From Azospirillum formosense (GTDB lineage: Bacteria > Pseudomonadota > Alphaproteobacteria > Azospirillales > Azospirillaceae): DNA of 64,000 nt. Of this stretch, positions 1 to 8,921 are shown in pieces. The notes beneath the pieces were generated by a model. The model saw nothing but the letters and a program-made list of their open reading frames with translations, made no database searches and was not told the origin of the DNA. The first letter of the stretch is position 1, and every line of letters starts with the position of its first letter. The translations under genes and the position numbers were made by a program. The DNA is taken from the NCBI RefSeq assembly GCF_040500525.1, contig NZ_CP159402.1:1859501-1923500 (forward strand), read 5' to 3'.

Positions 1-742
1 CGGGATCGAGCAGATTGACCACAGCGGCCAGCGCGCGGGCCAGCGCATCGGCATGACGGTCCACCGTCGCCCGGGCCGACGCGTCGCCGGCGCTGGCGCG
101 GGCGGCGATCTCGGGCGGGGCCAGCGTCTCCCCCGTGCGCCAATGGTGCAGGCGGGCCAGCCCGGCGCCGCACAGCATCGTCTCGATGCAGCCCTCCCGC
201 CCGCAGCCGCAGAGCAGCGGCGGGCCGTCCTCCGCCGTCCGCCAGGGCAGCGGGTTGTGCCCCCACTCCCCGGCCAGGGCGTTGGCGCCGGCCAGGATGC
301 GGCGGTCCGCGACGATCCCGCCCCCGACCCCGGTGCCGAGGATGATGCCGAAGACCAGCGTCGCCCCCGCGGCCGCGCCGTCCACCGCCTCCGACAGGAC
401 GAAGGCGTTGGCGTCGTTGGCGATCCGCACCGGACGGTCCAGCGCCCGAGCCAAGTCCGCGGCGAAGGGCCGCCCGTCCAGCCAGGGCAGGTTGACCGCG
501 CGCACGGTTCCCGCGGCGGCGTCGACGATTCCGGGCAGGCACAGCCCGACCGTGGCGCCCCGGCACTCCGCCTGTTCCTCCAGCGCGGCCACGGTGCCGG
601 CCAGCGCCTGCAGCGTCTCCGCATAGCCGCGCGGCGTGTCGGCGCGGTGCCGCGCCCGCTCCGTCCCGTCGGGGGCCAGGAGGGTGGCGGCGATCTTGGT
701 GCCGCCCAGATCGACGCCGATTCGCATCGGACCCATGCCCAT
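1..742 (-). CDS. ROK-family sugar kinase (fructokinase/N-acetylglucosamine kinase type), C-terminus beyond the window edge
   Basis: The product begins MGMGPMRIGVDLGGTKIAAT, the ATP-binding phosphate-1 loop of ROK kinases, and continues with a sugar-binding block (residues near NDANAF), a second glycine-rich loop (GTGVGGG), the GEWGHNPLPW segment and the zinc-binding cluster CGCGREGCIE typical of ROK sugar kinases. ROK kinases phosphorylate free hexoses such as fructose, glucose or N-acetylglucosamine in the cytoplasm; no helix-turn-helix precedes the kinase, so this is an enzyme and not a ROK repressor. I place the start at 742 because GGGAG lies just upstream; ATGs at 736 and 727 are in frame and possible. 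About 247 codons are present and the gene runs off the left end. The exact sugar cannot be told. Confidence 0.9.
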   Translation of the reverse strand, partial: MGMGPMRIGVDLGGTKIAATLLAPDGTERARHRADTPRGYAETLQALAGTVAALEEQAECRGATVGLCLPGIVDAAAGTVRAVNLPWLDGRPFAADLARALDRPVRIANDANAFVLSEAVDGAAAGATLVFGIILGTGVGGGIVADRRILAGANALAGEWGHNPLPWRTAEDGPPLLCGCGREGCIETMLCGAGLARLHHWRTGETLAPPEIAARASAGDASARATVDRHADALARALAAVVNLLDP

Positions 743-946
743 GTCGGACTCCCAGCGCGGGTGGACAGTGAAGGGGGTGGAAAAGCAGTCCCCCCTATAG
801 CGCAGCGTTCCGCCCGAATCAGCCATCCCGACGCGCGCCTCCTCCATAAGAGGTGGCGGTCCCGTCCCTTTGCACCGTCGCAGGACGGCGGCGGACCACT
901 AGAGTCAGGAGTGTCACATCCCATCAATTGGATTGCGCGCGCCCCC

Positions 947-3406
947 ATGGACCGTTCCGCTCCGAAAGCCACGCCATCCTCGAATCGCTCTGCGGCGAAG
1001 GCGAAGCCCCAACCCCAGGCCACCGGCCTGCGCCCCGACCAGACGGAGGTCTTCGACGGCCTTCTGCTGGCCCTGCTGGCGCGCAAACGGTTGCTGGTGC
1101 TGGTCGGCGAGGCCGGGTCCGGACGGGCCGCGGTCTTCCACCAGCTCGTCGAGCAGGTCGGCTCCGATGGGGCGCTCGTGCTTCCGGTCGCCGCCAGCGC
1201 CGGGGCGCAGGTGGAGGATCTGGTGTCCGCCGCCGGTGACGCCGCCCTGCCCTCCGACAGCGACGACCGCGACTTCGACACGCTGATCGAGGAGCTTGAG
1301 GAGCGGCTGGACCTCGCCGGGACCGGCCTGCTGGCGGTGGAGAACGCCGGCGTGCTGGCCGCCCCGACGCTCGCCGACCTGATCGACCTCACCCGCTCCG
1401 AGACGCCGAGCGGGCGCTTCCTCCAGGTCCTGCTCTGCGGCACGCCGGAGATGGAACGGACCCTGGCGCGCCCCGGGCTGGCCGAAGCGGTGCGCGAGCT
1501 TGGCGTGATCTACCGCATGACGCCCGGCGCCGGCCCGTCCGTCACCCCCACCGTCGCCATTCCGTCCGCCGGCCCTTCCGCCGCGCCGTCCGTCGGACCC
1601 GCCGCCGGGCCGGCGATCGCTCCGCCGCGCGCCGCTCCCCCGCCGCCGCGCCGGGCGGCGGAACGCGACGCCAACGACTGGCCGGCCAACGACTGGGACG
1701 CGCCGGACGGCTGGACGATCCCCGAGGCCGGCGCCCCGGTCGCCGATCTGCCGGTCAAGCGCCCGCGCCGCCGCGCCGCGCTGGCCGGAGCGGCGATCAC
1801 CACCCTGATCCTGCTCGGCGCCGCCGGCGCCGGCGTGGCCCTGACCGTTCCCGGAGCCACCCCCGAACGGGCGCTCGACTACGCCCGGCAAGGCTGGCAC
1901 GACCTCCGCGGCTTCGTGACGGAGCGGGTGAACATTCCGTTCGGGCCGTTCGCGGACGAGCCCGGCCTGGGCAGCCGCGGCCCCGACACGCTGGCGGTCG
2001 CCCGGCCGCAGAACCCGTACCTCGCGTCCCTCCCCGCCGAGGCGGGCGTGCCGGTCGCCGGCCCGTCGCCGACTCCGGCGCAAGCTCCGACCAGGGCCGA
2101 CGCTCCGCCGCCCGCCGCTCGGACCGTGTCCACCCCGCCGGCCACGCCCCCTGTGTCGGCCACGCCCCCCACGCCGTCTCCGACCCCGGTCGTGGCGGCG
2201 AAGCCGGAGCAGCCGCCCGCCGCCCCGGCGGCCCAGGCGCCGAAGCCTCCGGCGGCCGATCCGCTGGCCGTGGAGAACACCGCGCCGCCCAAGCCGCGGG
2301 CGACGGAGTACCGCACGGAGCAGAGCGAAGGCCCCACCGGTTCCGCCACCCTGCCGCCGCTGGTCGACGAGCCGGCGCCGCAGATGGCCGCCCCGGCGAT
2401 GCCGCAGCCCGCCACCCCCACGGCGTCCACGCCCTTCTCGGCGAGCGACAACGGCCTGAACCCGCGCGTCCGCACCCTGGTCGATCAGGCCCGCCGGCAG
2501 ATCGCCGCCAAGCTGCTGACCACGCCGCCGAACAACAACGCCTATGAGACGGTGTCGCGGCTGCGCGAGATCGCCCCGGCGACGCCCGAGATCCAGGAAC
2601 TCCTGACGACCATGGAGGAGACCTACCGCCGCTGGGCGTCGCTGGCCGAGCGCGACGGCAATTGGGACGAGGCCCGGCGCTTCTACGAGCGGGCGCTGAT
2701 CGTCGCCCCCAACACCGGCGACCTGCGCGACCGCATCAAGGCGGCCGGCGAAGGGCGCGTGCTTCCCGCCGCAACCGCCTCCACGGGAGTCGCCGCGGCG
2801 TCCGGCACCCCGCCGGCCAAGGCGGAGGTCCGGCCCGGCCTGGACAGCCGCGACGGCGCCATCGCCCTGATGCAGCGCACCGACGAGCTGAAGCGCGCGC
2901 TGGACGGCGGCGCCGATCCGAACAAGCGGGTGGACAACGGCAAGACCCTGCTGATGCTGGCCTCCGAGCAGGGCCTGACCGACGCGGTGCGGCTGCTGAT
3001 CGACCGCCGGGCCAAGACCGAGCTGCGCACCGCCGACGGCGCCACCGCGGTGATGTACGCCGCCTGGGGCGGGCACGAGGCGGTGATCCACGCGCTGGCC
3101 GCCGCCGGGGCCGAACTCGACGCCACCAACGACGACGGCAAGACCGCCCTGATGGCCGCCGCGGCCCGCGGCCATGAAGGGGTGGTGAAGATCCTGGTCG
3201 ACCGCGGCGTGTCGGTGGACCGGGTGGCCAGCCACGGCTGGTCGGCCCTGATGTACGCGGCCAACAACGGCCACGACCGCGTGGCCCGGATGCTGGTGGA
3301 GCGCGGCGCCAACCCGTTCCGCATGGACACCGCCGGCAACTCCGCCCTCACGCTCGGCGCGCTGCAGGGCCACATGCAGGTGGTCGAGGCGCTGAAGCCG
3401 CACTGA
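947..3406 (+). CDS. Membrane protein with degenerate ExeA-like AAA domain and C-terminal ankyrin repeats
   Basis: The 819-residue product has four parts. Residues about 25-200 resemble an ExeA/MshM-type AAA ATPase, but the Walker A loop at 54-61 reads GEAGSGRA, with Arg and Ala where Lys and Thr/Ser should be, and the Walker B region reads LLAVENAG instead of a hydrophobic run ending in DE. Then come a Pro/Ala-rich stretch, one transmembrane helix at about 278-303, a long Pro/Ala linker, a TPR-like helical pair near 555-600, and about five ankyrin repeats from residue 636 to the end. The likely topology is a cytoplasmic N-terminus and periplasmic ankyrin domain, or the reverse. The start is uncertain: no strong ribosome site precedes 947, and an in-frame GTG at 911 is possible. 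The function is unknown; ATP hydrolysis looks unlikely. Confidence 0.8.
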   Translation: MDRSAPKATPSSNRSAAKAKPQPQATGLRPDQTEVFDGLLLALLARKRLLVLVGEAGSGRAAVFHQLVEQVGSDGALVLPVAASAGAQVEDLVSAAGDAALPSDSDDRDFDTLIEELEERLDLAGTGLLAVENAGVLAAPTLADLIDLTRSETPSGRFLQVLLCGTPEMERTLARPGLAEAVRELGVIYRMTPGAGPSVTPTVAIPSAGPSAAPSVGPAAGPAIAPPRAAPPPPRRAAERDANDWPANDWDAPDGWTIPEAGAPVADLPVKRPRRRAALAGAAITTLILLGAAGAGVALTVPGATPERALDYARQGWHDLRGFVTERVNIPFGPFADEPGLGSRGPDTLAVARPQNPYLASLPAEAGVPVAGPSPTPAQAPTRADAPPPAARTVSTPPATPPVSATPPTPSPTPVVAAKPEQPPAAPAAQAPKPPAADPLAVENTAPPKPRATEYRTEQSEGPTGSATLPPLVDEPAPQMAAPAMPQPATPTASTPFSASDNGLNPRVRTLVDQARRQIAAKLLTTPPNNNAYETVSRLREIAPATPEIQELLTTMEETYRRWASLAERDGNWDEARRFYERALIVAPNTGDLRDRIKAAGEGRVLPAATASTGVAAASGTPPAKAEVRPGLDSRDGAIALMQRTDELKRALDGGADPNKRVDNGKTLLMLASEQGLTDAVRLLIDRRAKTELRTADGATAVMYAAWGGHEAVIHALAAAGAELDATNDDGKTALMAAAARGHEGVVKILVDRGVSVDRVASHGWSALMYAANNGHDRVARMLVERGANPFRMDTAGNSALTLGALQGHMQVVEALKPH

Positions 3407-3421
3407 CCGGCGAGCCAAGCA

Positions 3422-3461
3422 CGAAAACGGCGGGCGCCCCCGGGGACGCCCGCCGTTTTCG
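3422..3461. terminator. Bidirectional intrinsic terminator
   Basis: A perfect 15-bp inverted repeat (3422-3436 with 3447-3461, ten-base spacer) lies between two convergent genes. The arms start and end in A4 and T4 tracts, so each strand gives a GC-rich stem followed by U residues. Confidence 0.85.
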
Positions 3462-3503
3462 CATGTCGATCCCGCCGAGCCGCTTCCCCGAAGCGCTGCA
3501 GCG

Positions 3504-5195
3504 TCAGGCGGCTTTGATCTCCGCCAGAAAGCTCTCGATCTCCTTGCGCAGCGTTTCCGACTGGCGGGCCAGTTCGCCCGACGCGCTCATCACCTGACCG
3601 GCCGCCGCCCCCGTCTCTCCGGCGGCCATGGTGACCTCCGTGATGCTGCCCGAGACCTGATGGGTGCCCGCCGCGGCCTCCTGGACGTTGCGGGAAATCT
3701 CGTTGGTCGCCGCCCCCTGCTCCTCGATGGCGGCGGCGATGGCCGTGGAGATGTCGTTGATCTGTCCGATGATGCCGCCGATGGCCGAGATGTCGCGCAC
3801 CGCGCCGTCGGTTGCGCTCTGGATGGCGGCGATCTGGGCGGCGATCTCGTCAGTGGCCTTGGCGGTCTGGGCGGCGAGATGCTTCACCTCGCCGGCCACG
3901 ACGGCGAAGCCCTTGCCGGCCTCGCCCGCCCGCGCCGCCTCGATCGTCGCGTTCAAGGCCAGCAGGTTGGTCTGGCTGGCGATGTTGGTGATGAGGCTGA
4001 CCACCTCGCCGATCTTCTGGGCGGCCTCGACCAGACCGCGCACGGTCTCGTTGGTGCGGGTCGCCTGCGCCACCGCCTCTCCGGCGATTTCCGAGGAGCG
4101 CGCCACCTGCGTCCCGATCTCGCGGATGGAGCTGGCCATCTCCTCGGTGGCGGAGGCGACGGTCTGGACGTTGGCGCTGGTCTGCTCCGCCGCCGCCTGG
4201 ACGGCGGTGGCCTGGACGTTGGTGCGCTCGGCCATGGAGGTCATGCTGTGGGCGGTCGCGTCCAGCTCCGACGCGGCGGCGGCCACCGTGCGCAGGGACG
4301 CCGCCGAGGAGTCCCCGAAGCGGTTCACCAGCCGGTCCACGGCTTCGGCCCGGCGCTGCTTGGTCGCCTGCTCCGCCGCCTGGGCGACGGCCAGCCGGTC
4401 CGCCTCGATCAACCCGTCCTTGAAGACCTGGACGGCGCGGGCCATGGCGCCCAGCTCGTCCTTGCGCTCCGCGCCGTTCACGGCGACCGTCAGTTCGCGC
4501 CCCGCCAGCCGGTTCATCACCCCGGTGAGCTGCTGGATCGGCTTGGAGACGCCGGCGATGATCGCCAGCCCCATCACGGCGCCGAGGAGGGTCACGACGG
4601 CGATCGCGACGATGAGCAGGGTCTTGCTCGATCCGTAGGTCGCCTCGCCCTGGTCGGCGGCGATCCGGCCGTTGCGGACGTTGAACTGGATGAGATCGCG
4701 CATGAGCGCCTGGGCCTTGCGGAACTCGACGCGCGATTCGCCCTTGTAGAGCGCGGTCGCCTCGTCGTTGCGATTTTCCCGGGACAGCGGAAGTATCTTC
4801 CGCTGGCTGATTTCCTGGTAACGCTCCCAATGGCCCATGAGCTTCTGGAACGTCTCGGTCTCATAGCCGGGCGTCAGCATGGATTGATATTTGCGGGCGG
4901 CGTCCCGGAAGTTTTCAAGAGCCACCGCCATGGTCTTCTCCTCCTCCGCCTGCTGGGCCTGCTCAATGGTTAGGATGTGCACGGACTCCAGAATGCGGTA
5001 GAACTCGAAATAGTCGGTGAGCCGGGCAATCTCGCCAACGCTCGGCAGCCAGTTGTCGCGGATGTCCTTCCCCGCGTCATTCACCGTCGAAATGCGGTCG
5101 ATGCTGAAAAGACCCAGGCCGATGATGAACAGGACAAGAATGGAAAACGAAGACACGATCTTCGTCTTTATCGTGATGTTCGACAGAAAAGACAT
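3504..5195 (-). CDS. Methyl-accepting chemotaxis protein
   Basis: This 563-residue protein has a first membrane helix at about 13-33, a periplasmic four-helix-bundle sensor region of about 155 residues, a second membrane helix at about 190-212, a HAMP domain (starting [10 protein letters not shown]) and a long cytoplasmic coiled-coil signalling domain. The conserved hairpin tip, including [20 protein letters not shown], binds CheA and CheW. The ligand is not evident. The start at 5195 is set by GGAGGGAAGG just upstream; the open frame runs further 5' but that part is not protein-like. No chemotaxis genes adjoin it, so it is an orphan receptor transcribed alone. Confidence 0.95.
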   Translation of the reverse strand: MSFLSNITIKTKIVSSFSILVLFIIGLGLFSIDRISTVNDAGKDIRDNWLPSVGEIARLTDYFEFYRILESVHILTIEQAQQAEEEKTMAVALENFRDAARKYQSMLTPGYETETFQKLMGHWERYQEISQRKILPLSRENRNDEATALYKGESRVEFRKAQALMRDLIQFNVRNGRIAADQGEATYGSSKTLLIVAIAVVTLLGAVMGLAIIAGVSKPIQQLTGVMNRLAGRELTVAVNGAERKDELGAMARAVQVFKDGLIEADRLAVAQAAEQATKQRRAEAVDRLVNRFGDSSAASLRTVAAAASELDATAHSMTSMAERTNVQATAVQAAAEQTSANVQTVASATEEMASSIREIGTQVARSSEIAGEAVAQATRTNETVRGLVEAAQKIGEVVSLITNIASQTNLLALNATIEAARAGEAGKGFAVVAGEVKHLAAQTAKATDEIAAQIAAIQSATDGAVRDISAIGGIIGQINDISTAIAAAIEEQGAATNEISRNVQEAAAGTHQVSGSITEVTMAAGETGAAAGQVMSASGELARQSETLRKEIESFLAEIKAA

Positions 5196-5634
5196 GCGAC
5201 CTTCCCTCCACGGATTCCAAAGCAATCCAGCGCGCCGCCTTGTGCAGCAGTTCTCTTTTCGTTGATTTTCCACGCGCCGCGGAGGGGCCGCCCGCGATGA
5301 CACGCGCAATCCTGGCAGGATCGCGGGCCATACAGGAATTGCCTCAACGCGCGAGCACACAGGCCACACGCTCGATCTCGATAACGGCTGAACAGCGCCC
5401 CTTTATCCAGGCCACCGGAATCCTGGACATTTGGCGCAGCCTTACCGGCGCCCATCAGCACTGCATTCAGCGCTTCTTTTGTCTCACGGTATAAGTAAAT
5501 CAGCCCTTAAAACTTAGGGAAAGCTACGATCTTTTTTATTTTTGTTTGTTATATTGGTGTTTTTGCAAAGTTGCTTATTTGAGAAATGTTTTTTCGCGGG
5601 AGGGTCGCAGATCTTCTGCCGGTGCCATGGGCAC
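5196..5634. other. Intergenic region with an AT-rich block
   Basis: This gap upstream of the chemoreceptor gene holds no credible coding frame. The part from about 5480 to 5600 is strikingly AT-rich for this DNA, with runs of T and a near-palindrome CCCTTAAAACTTAGGG at about 5504-5519. It probably carries the promoter of the chemoreceptor gene, but I could not assign -35 and -10 boxes with confidence. A good flagellar sigma-28 site was not found. Confidence 0.5.
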
Positions 5635-5668
5635 AAAAAAGCCGCGGCCGCGCAAAGCGCGGCCGCGG
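5635..5668 (-). terminator. Intrinsic terminator of the M20 peptidase gene
   Basis: On the minus strand a 12-bp GC stem (5657-5668 with 5642-5653, loop of three bases) is followed by a run of six T residues (5635-5640), directly downstream of the peptidase stop codon at 5702. Confidence 0.9.
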
Positions 5669-5701
5669 GCTGAACCACGAAGACGTGCGGATCGGAACGG
5701 C

Positions 5702-7102
5702 TCAGAGAGCCGCGAAGCGGGCCAGCATGGCGGCGTGGGAGCGGATGCCGTTGTGCAGGCACTTCACCTCGAACTTCTCGTTGGGCGAATGGATGCGGTC
5801 GTCTTCCAGCCCGAAGCCGACGAAGATCGAGTCGAAGCCCAGCGCCTGCCGGATGTAGCCGCCGACCGGGATCGAGCCGCCGCTGCCGACCAGCGCCGGC
5901 TTGTTGGCGAAGACGTCGCCCAGCCCCGCCATGGCGGCGCGCAGATAGGGGCTGTCGGTCGGCACCTGGACGCCCGGCGACTTGCCGAACACCTTGAACT
6001 CCCACCGCCCGTCCGCCGGCGTGCGCTCCTCCAGGAAGCTCTTGATCCCGGCCAGGATTTTCTGCGGGTCCTGGGCCGGCACGAGGCGGCAGGACAGCTT
6101 GGCCGAGGCCTTGGAGGCGATGACCGTCTTGGACCCCTCCCCGGTGTAGCCGCCCCAGATGCCGTTGATGTCGCAGGTCGGGCGCGACCACAGTCGTTCC
6201 AGCGCGCTGCGCCCGGCCTCCCCCGCCGGGGTCTTCAGCCCGACGCCGGCCAGGAAGGCGCTCTCGTCGAAGCCGAGGTCGCGCCACATCGCCTTCTCCT
6301 CGTCCGTGGGCTCGGCCACGTCGTCGTAGAAGCCGGGGAAGCGGACGCGCCCGTCCTCGTCGTGGATCTGGCCGAGGATGCGGGTCAGCGCGTTGATCGG
6401 GTTCAGCACCGCGCCGCCGAACATGCCGGAATGCAGGTCGTGGCTCGGCCCATGCAGCGTCGCCTCGACGTAGAGCAGGCCGCGCAGCCGGGTGGTGATG
6501 GCCGGGGTGTCGATGTTCCAGGCGTTGGTGTCGGTGATGACGCAGACGTCGGCCTTCAGCTCCTCCGCGTTGGCCTTCAGGAAGGGCAGCAGGTTGGGGC
6601 TGCCGGTCTCCTCCTCGCCCTCCAGCAGGACGGTCACGCGGATCGGCAAGGTGCCGTGCACGGCGTGCCAGGCGCGGAAGGCCTCGATGAAGGTCATCAC
6701 CTGGCCCTTGTCGTCCACCGCGCCGCGGGCGACGATGCGGCGGCCATGCTCGGCCTCGACGATGGCCGGCTCGAAGGGCGGGCTGTTCCACAGCTCCAGC
6801 GGCTCCGCCGGCTGCACGTCGTAATGGCCGTAATAGAGGATGTGCGGCACATCCTGACCGCCCGGCCCCGGATGGTGGGCGACGACCGCGGGATGGCCCG
6901 GCGTCTCGCGCACGGAGGCGTCGAAGCCCAGCCCGCTCAGCTCGCGCGCCAGCCAGTCCGCGGCGCGGCGCACGTCGCCCTTGTAGGCCGGATCGGTGCT
7001 GACGCTGGGGATGCGCAGCAGGTCGCAGAGGCGGCCAAGGGACTCTTCGAAACTGCGGTCAACCTGCTGGAGAACGGGGTCGGCTGACAGGACGCTCGAC
7101 AT
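5702..7102 (-). CDS. M20 family metallopeptidase (dipeptidase, ArgE/DapE/CNDP-like)
   Basis: The 466-residue product has the M20 layout: metal ligands in YYGHYDVQP near residue 90, the Asp of GAVDDKGQ, the catalytic Glu pair in LLEGEEETGS, and a dimerisation lid domain in the middle before the second catalytic half with the C-terminal ligand His. The closest family is the CNDP-type dipeptidases, which hydrolyse dipeptides or N-acylated amino acids in the cytoplasm with two zinc ions. The start at 7102 is the first Met before recognisable family sequence; the longer frame upstream is not conserved in character. It lies about 200 bases downstream of urtE on the same strand and has its own terminator, so read-through from the urea operon is possible but unproven. 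Its substrate is unknown. Confidence 0.9.
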   Translation of the reverse strand: MSSVLSADPVLQQVDRSFEESLGRLCDLLRIPSVSTDPAYKGDVRRAADWLARELSGLGFDASVRETPGHPAVVAHHPGPGGQDVPHILYYGHYDVQPAEPLELWNSPPFEPAIVEAEHGRRIVARGAVDDKGQVMTFIEAFRAWHAVHGTLPIRVTVLLEGEEETGSPNLLPFLKANAEELKADVCVITDTNAWNIDTPAITTRLRGLLYVEATLHGPSHDLHSGMFGGAVLNPINALTRILGQIHDEDGRVRFPGFYDDVAEPTDEEKAMWRDLGFDESAFLAGVGLKTPAGEAGRSALERLWSRPTCDINGIWGGYTGEGSKTVIASKASAKLSCRLVPAQDPQKILAGIKSFLEERTPADGRWEFKVFGKSPGVQVPTDSPYLRAAMAGLGDVFANKPALVGSGGSIPVGGYIRQALGFDSIFVGFGLEDDRIHSPNEKFEVKCLHNGIRSHAAMLARFAAL

Positions 7103-7298
7103 TCGGAACTGCCTTCGGTGTGAATGACTGGCACCGATGGTAGCGCATCGCGGTCCCGCGCCAAGCTCCACAAAGCGCAAGGGTGCCATCCTCGCGTGCC
7201 ATCTTCGCGACAGCGGCGTTCCCGGTGCCCGCCACGGGAAGCACAGGATGGCGGAACCGCGGCTCCGCCCTCGCGAGGATGCCCCGGACGCAGGCGGG

Positions 7299-7994
7299 TC
7301 AGACGGTGAGATACCGCCGGACCTCGCTCTCCTCCAGCCCGTCGCGGCTGCCCGCCAGCATGACCTCGCCGCGCTCCATCACCGCCCAGTCGTCGGCCAG
7401 ATCGCGGGCGAACTCGAAATACTGCTCGACCAGCAGGATCGCCATGGTGCCCTTGTCGCGCAGGTAGGAAATCGCCCGCCCGATGTCCTTGATGATGCTG
7501 GGCTGGATGCCCTCGGTCGGCTCGTCCAGCACCAGCAGCCGGGGCCGCGTCACTAGCGCCCGCCCGATGGCGAGCTGCTGCTGCTGCCCGCCCGACAGGT
7601 CGCCGCCACGGCGGTCCAGCATGGACTTCAGCACCGGGAACAGCTCGAACACCTCCTCGGGGATCGAGCGGTCGGCGCGCTTCAGCGGCGCGTAGCCGGT
7701 CAGCAGGTTCTCCCGCACCGTCAGCAGCGGGAAGATCTCGCGCCCCTGCGGGACATAGGCGATGCCGCGCCGCGCCCGCTCCGACGGGGCGAGCCTGGTG
7801 ATGTCGCCGCCGTCCCAGGCGATGGTGCCGCCGGTCACCGGCTTCAGCCCGACGATGGCGCGCAGCAGCGAGGATTTGCCGACGCCGTTGCGCCCCAGCA
7901 GGCAGGTGACCTTCCCCACCTCCGCCGTCAGCGACACGCCGCGCAGAGCCTGCGCCGCACCGTAATGGAGATCGACAGACCGTACGTCGAGCAT
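7299..7994 (-). CDS. urtE: Urea ABC transporter ATPase UrtE
   Basis: This 231-residue ATPase has Walker A (GRNGVGKS), the signature LSGGQQQQLAIG and Walker B (LLVLDEPTEG), and resembles LivF-type subunits. It is the last gene of the five-gene urea importer operon, whose order A-B-C-D-E is diagnostic of Urt rather than of branched-chain amino acid transporters. It pairs with UrtD to drive uptake of urea or short amides through UrtB/UrtC. The start at 7994 follows AGAGGAAG. A palindromic repeat element separates it from urtD, which could make its expression differ from the upstream genes. No clear terminator follows. Confidence 0.95.
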   Translation of the reverse strand: MLDVRSVDLHYGAAQALRGVSLTAEVGKVTCLLGRNGVGKSSLLRAIVGLKPVTGGTIAWDGGDITRLAPSERARRGIAYVPQGREIFPLLTVRENLLTGYAPLKRADRSIPEEVFELFPVLKSMLDRRGGDLSGGQQQQLAIGRALVTRPRLLVLDEPTEGIQPSIIKDIGRAISYLRDKGTMAILLVEQYFEFARDLADDWAVMERGEVMLAGSRDGLEESEVRRYLTV

Positions 7995-8015
7995 GCAACT
8001 TCCTCTGATACAAAA

Positions 8016-8154
8016 CCCCTCTCCCGCCCCGGGAGAGGGAGGGACCCATGCGCAGCATGGGAGGGTGAGGGTGCCGGCAAGAAACAGTGCCTTGATCCTT
8101 GCACGACCCTCACCCGCCCGCTGCGCGGGCACCCTCTCCCGGGACGGGAGAGGG
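8016..8154. repeat. Palindromic repeat element, type 1, between urtD and urtE
   Basis: This element of about 140 bases begins and ends with CCCTCTCCCG...CGGGAGAGGG hairpins and contains the inner inverted blocks GAGGGTGAGGGTG and ACCCTCACCCGCCCG. It shares this plan and much sequence with the copy at 14292-14431, suggesting a mobile or amplified palindromic element. It sits in the transcript of the urea operon, where it could form a strong RNA structure between two cistrons. Confidence 0.8.
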
Positions 8155-8168
8155 ATTGTCGTTGGCGG

Positions 8169-8915
8169 TCACCGGCCCAGATAGACGTCGATGACCTGCT
8201 TGTTGGCGCTCACCGTGTCGAGCGAGCCTTCGGCCAGCACCGAGCCCTCGTGCAGCACCGTGACCTTCACGCCCAGCTCGCGGACGAACACCATGTCGTG
8301 CTCCACGACGATCACCGAATGCTTGCCGGCGATGTCCTTCAGCAGATGGGCGGTCTGTTCGGTCTCGGCGTCGGTCATGCCGGCCACCGGCTCGTCGACC
8401 AGCAGCAGCTTCGGGTCCTGGGCCAGCAGCATGCCGATCTCCAGCCACTGCTTCTCGCCGTGCGACAGGCTGCCCGCCGGGCGGTCGCGGCGCGGCGACA
8501 AGCGGGTGATGTCGAGGATCTCCTCGATCCGCGCCCGGTCCTCCCGCGTCGCCGAATAGGTCAGCGTCTTCAGCGGGCGGCGCGGCGCCTTCAGCGACAG
8601 TTCCAGATTGTCCCAGACCGTGTGCATCTCGAACACCGTGGGGCGCTGGAACTTGCGGCCAATCCCCAGATTGGCGATGGCCGGCTCGCGCAGGCTGGTC
8701 AGGTCGGTGCGGCCCTCGAACAGGATGGTGCCGGTGTCAGGGCGGGTCTTGCCGGTGATGACGTCCATCATGGTCGTCTTGCCGGCGCCGTTCGGGCCGA
8801 TGATCGCCCGCATCTCGCCCGGCTCGATGACCAGCGACAGGCTGTTCAGCGCCCGGAACCCGTCGAAGCTGACCGACACGCCGTCCAGATACAGCAGGGT
8901 GTCTTCGGTGCTCAT
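8169..8915 (-). CDS. urtD: Urea ABC transporter ATPase UrtD
   Basis: The 248-residue product is a LivG-type ATPase with Walker A (GPNGAGKTT), the variant signature LSHGEKQWLEIG that is usual in UrtD, and Walker B (LLLVDEPVAG). It forms the ATPase pair with UrtE under the UrtB/UrtC permease. It starts six bases after the urtC stop codon, with GGGAG inside the end of urtC serving as ribosome site, so it is closely coupled with urtC. Confidence 0.96.
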   Translation of the reverse strand: MSTEDTLLYLDGVSVSFDGFRALNSLSLVIEPGEMRAIIGPNGAGKTTMMDVITGKTRPDTGTILFEGRTDLTSLREPAIANLGIGRKFQRPTVFEMHTVWDNLELSLKAPRRPLKTLTYSATREDRARIEEILDITRLSPRRDRPAGSLSHGEKQWLEIGMLLAQDPKLLLVDEPVAGMTDAETEQTAHLLKDIAGKHSVIVVEHDMVFVRELGVKVTVLHEGSVLAEGSLDTVSANKQVIDVYLGR

Positions 8916-8921
8916 GTCGTC

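Noticed and set aside
53-946. The 5' extension of the ankyrin protein frame
   Set aside because: It overlaps the ROK kinase gene in antisense and encodes Arg/Gln/Gly-rich sequence with no domain.
914-3418. An 834-codon open frame on the minus strand
   Set aside because: It is antisense to the ankyrin protein gene and gives Arg/Gly-rich non-protein-like sequence; the plus frame has clear ankyrin repeats and a membrane helix.
4980-5600. A sigma-28 flagellar promoter for the chemoreceptor
   Set aside because: TAAGTTT and GCTGATTT on the minus strand resemble the two boxes but are only about five bases apart, far less than required.
7103-7298. A terminator after urtE
   Set aside because: A GGCGGA/TCCGCC hairpin occurs near 7250 but is not followed by a T-run, so the end of the urea operon remains unassigned.
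8016-8154. A CRISPR array or attenuator in the repeat-rich gaps
   Set aside because: The repeats are inverted hairpins and not regularly spaced direct repeats, no cas genes are present, and similar elements occur at unrelated loci.
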